From NCBI GenBank assembly GCA_017411125.1, contig JAFPNP010000155.1, positions 1 through 6,024 of the forward strand: DNA of 6,024 nucleotides, given 5' to 3'. The DNA comes from Kiritimatiellia bacterium (lineage in GTDB: Bacteria > Verrucomicrobiota > Kiritimatiellia > RFP12 > UBA1067). A model generated the notes under the pieces. The model saw only the letters and a program-made list of their open reading frames with translations. It had not been told where the DNA came from and ran no database searches. Positions 1 through 6,024 of the stretch are shown piece by piece. The translations under genes and the position numbers were made by a program. The stretch's first letter is position 1, and every line of letters starts with the position of its first letter.

Positions 1-1
1 A

Positions 2-967
2 ACCAAATACCGCCACGAGGCGATCAAAAACGAATGCCGCAACTACCAGTGGGCGGACTGGCTCAGCTACGAGCCGCTGGAATCGTGCAGCGGGCGTTCG
101 CACGCCAAAGGACCCGACGGCCGCCGCGCCCCCAAGCCCGAGGCGCTGCACTACTGGGATTATCTCGGCGCATGCTACTGGATGTGGGATGCGCAGATGA
201 TGGCGACAATGGCATCTGCCACTGGCCGCAGCGATGAGTCCGCACACTATTCACGCATGGCCGCCGAGGCAAGAGCCTACATCGTCGAAACCTTTCTCAC
301 GACGGAAGGAAAGTTCCGCCTCGACCTGCTCAACACGATGCAGACGCCCGCGGTGTTCGCGCTCAAGCTCGGACTCGTGGACGGCAAGGCGAAAGAAAAC
401 ATGAAGGCCGCCCTGCGCAAGAACTTCGCCGACCACGGCGACTGCCTGCAAACCGGATTTCTGGGCACGTCGATGCTTATGGACGTTCTCACGGAAAACG
501 GAATGAGCGACGTCGCCTACACTCTGCTCCTCCAGCACAAGAATCCCAGCTGGCTCTATTCGGTGGACCAAGGCGCCACTACGATCTGGGAACGTTGGAA
601 CAGCTATACTCTTGAACGAGGATTCGGCCCGGTCGGCATGAACAGTTTCAACCACTACGCCTACGGAGCCGTACTTGCGTGGATATACAAAACCGCCGCC
701 GGAATCGCAGCAGATCCGTCCAAACCCGGTTTCAAAAACATCGTCATGGCGCCGAAACCCGACCGCAGACTCGGACACGTCAAGGCAGAATACAAATCAG
801 CAGCCGGGCCGATAAGGAGCGAATGGGCCTATAAAGGCGACACTTGGACTTGGACGTTTACCATCCCCGTGGGCGCAACCGCCTCCGTGACCGTCCCCGG
901 CGACAAAGAGTCCAAGATATACAATCCCGGCACCTACACGGTCGAACGGCGTTTCGCGGGAAAATAA
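2..967 (+). CDS. Alpha-L-rhamnosidase, GH78 family, C-terminal part (5' end outside window)
   Basis: Hydrolyses terminal alpha-L-rhamnose from plant glycosides, pectin-type or microbial polysaccharides by an inverting mechanism (family knowledge). The frame is open from base 2 to the TAA at 965-967, giving 321 residues, so the true start lies upstream of the window. Visible residues 1-233 are the last part of the (alpha/alpha)6 barrel. The motif TTIWERWNS holds Glu197, which I match to the catalytic base of GH78 enzymes. FNHYAYG at 216-222 is the conserved Asn-His motif that follows it. Residues from about 235 form the usual C-terminal beta-sandwich (IPVGATASVTVPG), and the protein ends normally. 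The general-acid glutamate and any signal peptide would lie in the missing N-terminal part, so secretion cannot be judged. The next gene starts 4 bases downstream. The family call is secure; the exact substrate is not. Confidence 0.93.
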   Translation, partial: TKYRHEAIKNECRNYQWADWLSYEPLESCSGRSHAKGPDGRRAPKPEALHYWDYLGACYWMWDAQMMATMASATGRSDESAHYSRMAAEARAYIVETFLTTEGKFRLDLLNTMQTPAVFALKLGLVDGKAKENMKAALRKNFADHGDCLQTGFLGTSMLMDVLTENGMSDVAYTLLLQHKNPSWLYSVDQGATTIWERWNSYTLERGFGPVGMNSFNHYAYGAVLAWIYKTAAGIAADPSKPGFKNIVMAPKPDRRLGHVKAEYKSAAGPIRSEWAYKGDTWTWTFTIPVGATASVTVPGDKESKIYNPGTYTVERRFAGK

Positions 968-971
968 AAAC

Positions 972-988
972 ATGGGCGGCGCGCCCAT
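972..988 (+). promoter_or_regulatory. Hairpin enclosing the DUF362 start codon
   Basis: Arms ATGGGCG (972-978) and CGCCCAT (982-988) are perfectly complementary around a GCG triloop. The left arm contains the start codon itself. Five of the seven pairs are G-C. With a weak ribosome binding site and an upstream stop 4 bases away, this could keep initiation low unless ribosomes finishing the rhamnosidase open it. The structure is read directly; the regulatory role is inference. Confidence 0.4.
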
Positions 989-2087
989 ATGGTTCGCCCG
1001 CTGCGCCGGATACGAAACGGCGGCGGGCGCACTCGAACGTCTGCTAGCCGAAAGCGGACTTCTGAATGCGGATTCGCTGCGGAGACGGCGTGTTCTGGTG
1101 AAGCCCAACCTCCTCACCGACCGCACGCCAGAGCAGGCAGTGACTACGCATCCAGAACTGCTGCGCGCCGTATTGCGGCATCTCAAGTCCGCAGGCGCGA
1201 ACGTCTCGGTGGGCGACAGCCCTGCAAGCACAGCAAATCTCCGCGCCGTTCTGGAGAAAAGCGGCGTCGGCGCCGTGTGCGGCGAAGAGGGCGTTCCGTT
1301 CGTCTCATTCGAAGGAGCGGGTACGCGGAACTTCGATCAAGACGGGTTTTCATTCTCGCTCGCAAGACCTGTCGTGGAAGCAGACCTTATCGTAAACTTG
1401 CCAAAGGTCAAAAGCCACTCGCTCACGAAACTGACCGCCGCCGTGAAAAACCTGTACGGCGCCGTTCCTGGCTACAGCAAGACGACACTCCACCGTCTCT
1501 ATCCAAAGCCCACGACCTTCGGCCGCCTCCTGCAGGCAATATGGCGCGTCCTGCCGCCGTCCGTGAGCATTGCGGACGGCGTCGTCGGAATGGAAGGACA
1601 GGGACCGGCCAACGGAACCCCGGTGCGACTTGGATTCCTCGCGGCCTCTTCCGACCCCTTCGCGCTCGACCGTGCCATATGCGAAACACTGCGCATAAAA
1701 CCAGACGCCGTCCCATACCTCAAAGGACTATGCGACGCTACGGCAAACGACGTGCGGGGGGACCGGATCGAAATCGACAGTTTCTCAACGCCATCTGGAG
1801 CGCATATCCTCTCAGTCCTGCCTGCGTGGTTCACACACTTTGCGGCAAAGCTCCTCTGGGTACGCCCGTCATTCGACGCAATGCGCTGCATCGCTTGCGG
1901 ACAATGTGCACGGGCGTGTCCGGCAAAAGCGCTAACGGCGCACAGGCGCTCCATCCCGGAATTCGACGAAAAAGCATGCATCGGGTGCGCCTGCTGCCAC
2001 GAAGTCTGCCCGAAAGGGGCGATACGCATGATGCAATCGCCCGTACTGCGCATGGCCAGAGTGTTCAGGGGCGAGTGGATTACGTGA
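972..2087 (+). CDS. DUF362 domain protein with C-terminal 2x[4Fe-4S] ferredoxin domain
   Basis: A 371-residue protein with no established reaction; the iron-sulfur domain suggests electron transfer in the cytoplasm. Residues 1 to about 270 are a DUF362 domain: VKPNLL at 43-48, GDSPAS at 81-86, the NLPKVKSHSLTKLTAAVKN segment from 142 and ADGVVGMEGQGP from 201. The C-terminal domain carries two CxxCxxCxxxCP motifs: Cys306, 309, 312, 316 and Cys336, 339, 342, 346. Together they bind two 4Fe-4S clusters. An extra Cys341 lies inside the second motif. No signal peptide or membrane segment is evident. The ATG at 972 fits the usual start of the domain, but I see no good Shine-Dalgarno and the codon lies in a hairpin. 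Expression is therefore likely coupled to the rhamnosidase gene, whose stop is 4 bases upstream. Domain calls are secure; a functional link to rhamnose metabolism is only inferred from position. Confidence 0.93.
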   Translation: MGGAPIWFARCAGYETAAGALERLLAESGLLNADSLRRRRVLVKPNLLTDRTPEQAVTTHPELLRAVLRHLKSAGANVSVGDSPASTANLRAVLEKSGVGAVCGEEGVPFVSFEGAGTRNFDQDGFSFSLARPVVEADLIVNLPKVKSHSLTKLTAAVKNLYGAVPGYSKTTLHRLYPKPTTFGRLLQAIWRVLPPSVSIADGVVGMEGQGPANGTPVRLGFLAASSDPFALDRAICETLRIKPDAVPYLKGLCDATANDVRGDRIEIDSFSTPSGAHILSVLPAWFTHFAAKLLWVRPSFDAMRCIACGQCARACPAKALTAHRRSIPEFDEKACIGCACCHEVCPKGAIRMMQSPVLRMARVFRGEWIT

Positions 2088-2105
2088 TCCCTCCCCTTCC
2101 ATGAT

Positions 2106-3479
2106 TCAACGGCGAGCGGAATGGATGGGCGAGGACTCGCGGTCGTGTACCTGACTGCGATAAAGGCTCCAGCCGTTGTTAAGCCAGAACGAAACGCCGC
2201 ACACCCACATCGCCGGCATGAGCAATTCATGATTGCCGCTTATTTCCGCCACCATGACGATTGCCGTGATCGGCACACGGATGGCGCTTGCAAGGAAGCC
2301 AGCCATGCCGACGAGCGCAAACTCCGCCGGAACGATTCCCGTCCACGACGGCAGCACTCGCTGGAAACAAAGCCCTGTTGCCATGCCGAGCGAACAGCCG
2401 CACACGAGCGCCGGAGCGAACACGCCACCAGACCCTCCGGACGCCACGGTACACGACGTAGCCAGCACCTTCAAGACAAAGAACGCCACAAGGCACTGCG
2501 GCGCAAGACGCCACCAGCCTGAAGCCAATGCAGAGATACCGGCTCCATCGGGCGCATACGCAAAACAGGCGTCCGCAAGACCATATCCTGCACCATGAAT
2601 GAAAGGGCAGAAAAGCGCAATCACGCCCACAGCGATTCCGCCCGCAGCAGCAGTAACCCAGACTGGAGCGTTCAAGCGGCGCACCGCGTTTTCCATCCAT
2701 CTGAAAAAGGCGATGTAGAACCGCGCTCCAAACGTTATGACGATCGCGAGGCCGAAATACGGAAGAAGATGCAGCCCCTTCTCGAAATGCGCGGCGGGCA
2801 TCGTGAACATCGGCTCCCAGCCCCAGAAGCAGGCGAACACCGTGTAGCTCAGCGTCGACGCGGCGAAACTGGGAAGTATGGCTTCGTATTCAAGGTCGCT
2901 CGACGAATAGAATATCTCCGCGCCGAATATCGCGCCGGCGAGCGGAGCCCGGAAGAGAGCCGCGATGGCCGCGCCGATGCCGGCGGCAAGCAAAATATGC
3001 GCGGCACGCCGGTCGAGGCGCAGCAACCGCGTTATCACCCGCCCGCATGCCGCACCGAGAAGCGTAACCGGGCCTTCGTAGCCGGCGCTGCCGCCGAAGC
3101 CTACGGTGAGGACGGACGCGACGGACTTCACGGGAATGACGGTGCGCGGAATGTCTGCGGCCTGGTGGAACGCCCGCACGGCGGAATCGGTGCCGCGCGC
3201 ATGCTCGATACGGGCGAAGCGCGAGATGAGCAGCGCTCCGGCAAACGCGCCAAACGCCGGAAGCAGGAAACGAAGCCATGGGGCTTCCACTCCGCCGGCC
3301 ACTGCATCCGCTTTTTCTATCATCCATTCGAACGCGGCGGTGACGAGGCCCGTCACCGCGCCGAGCAGCGCGGCCTCGATAAAGTAGCGTCCCGTGCGGA
3401 ACGACATTCCGCTTCCGGAAAAAAAGAATTTCCACGAGATGCGGGAAATGCCTCTGGAAATTCCGCGCAGCATCGTCAT
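2106..3479 (-). CDS. ClC-family chloride channel/transporter, without CBS domains
   Basis: An integral membrane protein of the ClC family, moving Cl- or a related anion across the inner membrane as a dimer. The frame gives 457 residues with many hydrophobic helices from about residue 31. Family signatures: GTDSA at 96-100 in the place of the GSGIP filter motif; GYEGP at 133-137 with gating Glu135; PLAGAIFGAEIF at 179-190; GSGGVFAP at 349-356, the GxFxP motif; and SLYRSQV near 438-444, whose Tyr440 matches the central chloride-binding Tyr. Ile189 replaces the internal proton glutamate (E203 of E. coli ClC). The protein stops soon after the last helix, so no CBS pair is present. The ATG at 3479 overlaps the der stop as ATGA. 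An alternative ATG at 3407 (Met25) is preceded by GGAAG and would remove a basic 24-residue leader, placing a stem-loop with a T-tract in the intergenic gap. The family is secure; ion selectivity, channel versus exchanger, and the start are open. Confidence 0.93.
   Translation of the reverse strand: MTMLRGISRGISRISWKFFFSGSGMSFRTGRYFIEAALLGAVTGLVTAAFEWMIEKADAVAGGVEAPWLRFLLPAFGAFAGALLISRFARIEHARGTDSAVRAFHQAADIPRTVIPVKSVASVLTVGFGGSAGYEGPVTLLGAACGRVITRLLRLDRRAAHILLAAGIGAAIAALFRAPLAGAIFGAEIFYSSSDLEYEAILPSFAASTLSYTVFACFWGWEPMFTMPAAHFEKGLHLLPYFGLAIVITFGARFYIAFFRWMENAVRRLNAPVWVTAAAGGIAVGVIALFCPFIHGAGYGLADACFAYAPDGAGISALASGWWRLAPQCLVAFFVLKVLATSCTVASGGSGGVFAPALVCGCSLGMATGLCFQRVLPSWTGIVPAEFALVGMAGFLASAIRVPITAIVMVAEISGNHELLMPAMWVCGVSFWLNNGWSLYRSQVHDRESSPIHSARR
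3419..3463 (-). terminator. Terminator-like stem-loop with T7 tract at the der-clc junction
   Basis: Read on the - strand, GAATTTCCA (3463-3455) pairs perfectly with TGGAAATTC (3434-3426). The stem extends inward by GAG/CTC across one bulged G, leaving a 13-base loop, and seven T (3425-3419) follow immediately. Only 5 of the 12 pairs are G-C, and the base next to the T-tract is AT-rich, so it would be a weak terminator or an attenuator. It lies 13 bases past the der stop and within the first codons of the clc frame. Confidence 0.35.
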
Positions 3480-4885
3480 CCGTTCTTTTTCGCGGCGATC
3501 TCCGCGCCCAATGCGACGCCGTCCTTGCGCGACCGCGCCTTGAGAAATATCCTCAACGGGGCGCCTTCGAGTCCGAACCGCGCGCGAATCGCCTTTTCAA
3601 GATAGGAAAGATATGCAGGCGTCACGAGTTTCGGATCGTTCACGAAAAGACGCACCGTGAGCGGATCGGTTCCCACCTGAAGACCGTAGTACACCTTGAG
3701 CCGCTTCCCGTTCTTCATCGGCGAGAGCGTACGCTTCGTAGCCTCCACGAGCGTGCGGTTCAAGACGCCCGTGGGCATTTGCGTCCGGACGCTGGATGCG
3801 ACGGCGTCGATCGCATCAACCGTCCTGCGGATGTTGTATCCAGTCTTGGCGCTGCAGTAGACTACCGGGGCGAACGAGATGAACGGCATCATCTGCCGCA
3901 GCACGGGCGTCGCCTTGGCCTCCGTCATGCCTTTCTCGGAAGCGAGATCCCATTTGTTCATCAATATGACGCAGGCGCGGTGCGCATCGAGTATCTTGCC
4001 GACAATGCGCATATCCTGCTTCGTGGGGCCGAGTTCGCTTTCCAATACGAGCAGAACGACGTCCGCCTCCTCTATGGCGCGTTCGCTGCGGAAAAGCGAG
4101 AAGTTGTCCACGCTCGTCTTGGACATCTGGGTGTGCTTCTTGATGCCCGCCGTGTCCACGAGCGTGTAATGGCGCGCTGCCGGACCGGTTCCTATCGTGA
4201 ACGGCACGTCCACGCAGTCGCGCGTCGTGCCGGGTATGTCGCTCACGATTACGCGCTCCGCATTGAGAAGGCGGTTGATGTATGAACTCTTCCCGGCATT
4301 GGGACGTCCCACTACGGCGACGCGCAAAGGTCGGGCCGCCTCGGCCTCGCCGCCCTCCGGGAGTTTTCCCGTGGCGAAACGCACAAGTTCCGCCGTGCCG
4401 CGGCCATGCTCCGCCGAGACGGGAAACACCGGAAGCCCGAAACGGGCGAACTCGTCGGCAAAAGCGTCATCCTCCGGCCTGTCGCACTTGTTGGCGGCAA
4501 TGGCGCACGGCACGCCGGACTCGCGCACCCGCCGCATGACCTCCTCGTCGAGCGGCGTCACGCCGGCGCGGGCGTCCGCGACAACTATGCACACCGCAGC
4601 GTCCGCAACCGCCACAGCGGCCTGCTGGCGCGTCTCCGCCGCAAGCGGATCTTCGCCGCCAGGCGTCCTGTCGAACGCAAGGCCGCCGGTGTCCACGAGG
4701 AGGAAACGCTTCCCGTTCGCCACGACTTCGCGGGCTACGCGGTCGCGCGTCACGCCCGGCTGGTCGAACACTATCGCGATCCGCTTGCCGGCCATGCGGT
4801 TGAAAAGAGCGCTTTTGCCGACGTTCGGACGGCCTACGATGGCGACCACGCGCCCCGGCGCGGCGGACTGGTTTTGGTCGTTCAT
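3476..4885 (-). CDS. der: Ribosome biogenesis GTPase Der (EngA), tandem GTPase domains
   Basis: An essential GTPase for assembly of the 50S ribosomal subunit, cytoplasmic (family knowledge). With the start at 4885 the protein has 469 residues, normal for Der. GTPase domain 1: P-loop GRPNVGKS 18-25, switch II DTGG 65-68, NKCD 132-135. GTPase domain 2: GRPNAGKS 193-200, DTAG 244-247, NKWD 310-313, SAK 345-347. From about residue 360 the C-terminal KH-like domain follows. The short linker rich in Glu and Ala at 176-185 separates the two G domains. I chose the ATG at 4885 because it places the first P-loop close to the N-terminus and follows the corA stop (TGACATG). The in-frame ATG at 4942 would add 19 unlikely residues inside corA. 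No strong Shine-Dalgarno is seen, so translational coupling to corA is likely. The downstream clc frame overlaps the stop. Confidence 0.97.
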   Translation of the reverse strand: MNDQNQSAAPGRVVAIVGRPNVGKSALFNRMAGKRIAIVFDQPGVTRDRVAREVVANGKRFLLVDTGGLAFDRTPGGEDPLAAETRQQAAVAVADAAVCIVVADARAGVTPLDEEVMRRVRESGVPCAIAANKCDRPEDDAFADEFARFGLPVFPVSAEHGRGTAELVRFATGKLPEGGEAEAARPLRVAVVGRPNAGKSSYINRLLNAERVIVSDIPGTTRDCVDVPFTIGTGPAARHYTLVDTAGIKKHTQMSKTSVDNFSLFRSERAIEEADVVLLVLESELGPTKQDMRIVGKILDAHRACVILMNKWDLASEKGMTEAKATPVLRQMMPFISFAPVVYCSAKTGYNIRRTVDAIDAVASSVRTQMPTGVLNRTLVEATKRTLSPMKNGKRLKVYYGLQVGTDPLTVRLFVNDPKLVTPAYLSYLEKAIRARFGLEGAPLRIFLKARSRKDGVALGAEIAAKKNG

Positions 4886-4886
4886 G

Positions 4887-5840
4887 TCAGAACACGCGTT
4901 TCTTGTAAAGGTAGAAGAGCAACCCCACGATCGAAAGGGCAAGGAAAAGCGATATCGCGGTGATGACTGCGAACGCGTTTGCGCTGTGCTGCATGGGCAG
5001 TTCGATGTTCATGCCGTAGACTGAAGCGATGAGCGTAGGCGCGGCGAGCAGGATGGTGGCGGCGGTCATGTACTTCATGACGTTGTTGAGATTGTTGTTT
5101 ATGACGCTCGCAAAAGTGTCCATCGTCCCGTTCAACACGGCCGCGTGTATAGTAGCGGTCTCGAGCGCCTGCTGGTATTCGACCGCCGCATCGTCCAGCA
5201 CGTCGCGGTCGTCCTCGGTCATGTTGAGCTGCCGGGCATGGTCGAGGCGGTTCATCAGAATGTTGTCCGCCTTCAGGGACGTGGAGAAGTAGACGAGCGA
5301 CTTCTGGTACGTAAGCAGCTTCAGCAACGCCTCGTTGCGTATGGACTCGTGCAGGTCGTCTTCGAGATCCTCTATCTTGGAGTGCATGTCGCGCAGATAT
5401 CTCAGGAACAGCACCGCCGCATGCCACAACAGGCGGAAAAGGAAACGATTCTGGTCCGCCGGCGGGCAGACGCGGCGTATCTGGTCGAGGAACGCGCCCG
5501 TCACGGGCGTCGCCTGCGAGCATATCGTTATGACGCTCTTGCCGAAAAGGACAATGCCGAGCGGGATGGTTTCGTATGGAAGCACCGTCTCGTCATCCTC
5601 CTCGCCGCGAACGGGATACGGCACGTGGACGATCACGAGGGAATAGCCGTCCTCGCTTTCAAAACGAGGGCGTTCCTCGCGGTCGAGCGGGTCGGTAAGG
5701 AAGTCCCGCGGCACCTGCGAGAACGACAGCACCTGCTCCAGCTCGGCGGTCGTCGGCTCGGCAAGATTTATCCAGCACGAATCGCACAGGTCGGAGGCCT
5801 CTTTCAAACCGCCGTTTTCCCATCTGTATATCGTCATCAT
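4887..5840 (-). CDS. corA: CorA-family magnesium/divalent cation transporter
   Basis: A pentameric inner-membrane channel for Mg2+ and possibly Co2+ or Ni2+ uptake (family knowledge). The protein has 317 residues, the usual length. The soluble N-terminal alpha/beta part spans about 1-130, followed by long charged helices (about 130-255, including KIEDLEDDLHESIRNEALLK) that form the funnel and stalk. TM1 is about 256-275 and ends in the signature YGMN (275-278). TM2 is about 289-311, and a basic end YKKRVF lies in the cytoplasm. The loop after GMN reads IELPMQHSANAF rather than the MPEL form seen in Thermotoga CorA. Two ATG codons stand in tandem at the start; the first, at 5840, lies 7 bases from an AAGGAGG sequence. 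It is the first identifiable gene of a corA-der-clc unit. Family assignment is secure; the transported metal is inferred. Confidence 0.95.
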   Translation of the reverse strand: MMTIYRWENGGLKEASDLCDSCWINLAEPTTAELEQVLSFSQVPRDFLTDPLDREERPRFESEDGYSLVIVHVPYPVRGEEDDETVLPYETIPLGIVLFGKSVITICSQATPVTGAFLDQIRRVCPPADQNRFLFRLLWHAAVLFLRYLRDMHSKIEDLEDDLHESIRNEALLKLLTYQKSLVYFSTSLKADNILMNRLDHARQLNMTEDDRDVLDDAAVEYQQALETATIHAAVLNGTMDTFASVINNNLNNVMKYMTAATILLAAPTLIASVYGMNIELPMQHSANAFAVITAISLFLALSIVGLLFYLYKKRVF

Positions 5841-5847
5841 GGCCTGT

Positions 5848-5854
5848 CCTCCTT
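5848..5854 (-). promoter_or_regulatory. Strong Shine-Dalgarno of corA
   Basis: On the - strand the sequence AAGGAGG precedes the first corA ATG by 7 bases, an optimal spacing. It fixes the start at 5840 (or the next codon at 5837) and contrasts with der and clc, which have no comparable site. corA is thus the efficient entry point for translation of the unit. Confidence 0.85.
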
Positions 5855-5934
5855 CCGCCTGTGAAACACAATCAATAGTTTCTCATTCTTGGGGAAAATA
5901 TGCAACTCCAAAATAAAGAAACCGACGAACTTGC
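5855..5934 (-). promoter_or_regulatory. AT-rich leader upstream of corA, probable promoter region
   Basis: About 80 bases without a convincing gene on the - strand, clearly richer in A and T than the coding DNA around it (TTTATTTTGG, TTGCATATTTT, AAACTATTGATT). Such a stretch before a well-marked start is a likely promoter for the corA-der-clc unit. I could not pick a -35/-10 pair with good spacing, and it is too short and unstructured to suggest a large Mg2+ riboswitch. Confidence 0.35.
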
Positions 5935-6024
5935 TCAAACCTTCGCCTTGATGCGCGGGAACGGCGTCTGGTTGTACACCCGAGAGAAAGGTGGAATGGA
6001 ATCCATCAGCCACACGTTGCCGCC
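5935..6024 (-). CDS. Possible C-terminal end of an unidentified protein (5' end outside window)
   Basis: On the - strand the frame is open from the window edge to a TGA at 5937-5935, giving 29 residues that begin GGNVWLMDSIPPF and end PFPRIKAKV. Most codons end in G or C, like the neighbouring genes, and the orientation matches the corA unit, which starts about 95 bases later. I do not recognise the family. A + strand frame from an ATG at 5900, running off the same edge, competes for this stretch; it has a lower share of G/C-ending codons, so I favour the - strand reading. The evidence is weak because the piece is very short. Confidence 0.35.
   Translation of the reverse strand, partial: GGNVWLMDSIPPFSRVYNQTPFPRIKAKV

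Noticed and set aside
989..2104. + strand open frame of 371 codons overlapping the DUF362 gene in another frame
   Set aside because: Very Arg-rich, low-complexity translation without a domain; the overlapping frame carries DUF362 and both 4Fe-4S motifs.
2094..2129. Imperfect inverted repeat CCCTTCCAT/ATGGATGGG at the convergent gene junction, considered as a two-way terminator
   Set aside because: One mismatch in nine pairs, an 18-base loop and no T-run on either side; too weak to call.
1499..2230. - strand open frame across the 3' end of the DUF362 gene and of clc
   Set aside because: It crosses the convergent junction, has no recognisable domain, and conflicts with two well-supported genes.
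2595..3605. Long + strand open frame (336 codons) opposite clc and the end of der
   Set aside because: Its translation is rich in Arg, Glu and Ala with no recognisable domain, and it mirrors the codon pattern of the ClC gene, whose motifs are clear. It is a by-product of GC-rich coding DNA.
4886..4942. Upstream in-frame ATG of der at 4942
   Set aside because: It would add 19 residues encoded inside corA with no family resemblance; the ATG at 4885 right after the corA stop fits Der length and coupling better.
4197..5024. + strand open frame opposite der and corA
   Set aside because: Ser/Arg/Ala/Thr-rich shadow of der, which carries all GTPase motifs on the other strand.
5145..5864. + strand open frame opposite corA
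   Set aside because: No domain seen, and corA on the other strand has the YGMN signature, two membrane segments and a strong ribosome binding site.
5855..5934. Possible Mg2+-sensing riboswitch ahead of corA
   Set aside because: The leader is only about 80 bases and shows no strong nested stems, too short for the M-box class.

Overview
The window is GC-rich bacterial chromosomal DNA, densely coding, with G or C favoured at third codon positions. There are five clear protein-coding genes, one of them cut by the left edge, plus one doubtful fragment at the right edge. No RNA gene, mobile element, CRISPR array or attachment site was seen. The gene set fits an anaerobic or gut-type bacterium of the PVC group (Verrucomicrobiota, Kiritimatiellota or Lentisphaerota): a GH78 alpha-L-rhamnosidase, a DUF362 protein with two 4Fe-4S clusters, and the flavour of the Der sequence all point that way. 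This taxonomic guess rests on general impression and could be wrong.

Left part, + strand (1-2087): the 3' end of an alpha-L-rhamnosidase gene is followed after only 4 bases by a complete DUF362/ferredoxin gene. The second gene has no good ribosome binding site, and its start codon sits in a small GC-rich hairpin. Its translation therefore probably depends on ribosomes arriving from the rhamnosidase gene.

Right part, - strand (5840 down to 2106): three genes in one tight transcription unit, in the order corA (magnesium/divalent cation channel), der (ribosome-assembly GTPase) and a ClC-family chloride channel or transporter. corA has a near-perfect Shine-Dalgarno sequence. der starts one base after the corA stop. 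The clc frame opens with an ATGA overlap on the der stop. A 12-bp stem with one bulge followed by seven T lies just inside the clc frame, so clc output may be reduced or set separately from der. The ClC protein keeps its gating glutamate but has isoleucine where well-studied Cl-/H+ antiporters have the internal proton glutamate.

The two units converge with 18 bases between their stop codons. To the right of corA is an AT-rich stretch that probably holds the promoter of the - strand unit. Beyond it, a short open - strand frame runs off the window and may be the end of another gene. Nothing here amounts to a clearly new system. The best leads are the hairpin plus T-tract at the der-clc junction and the hairpin-buried start of the DUF362 gene.
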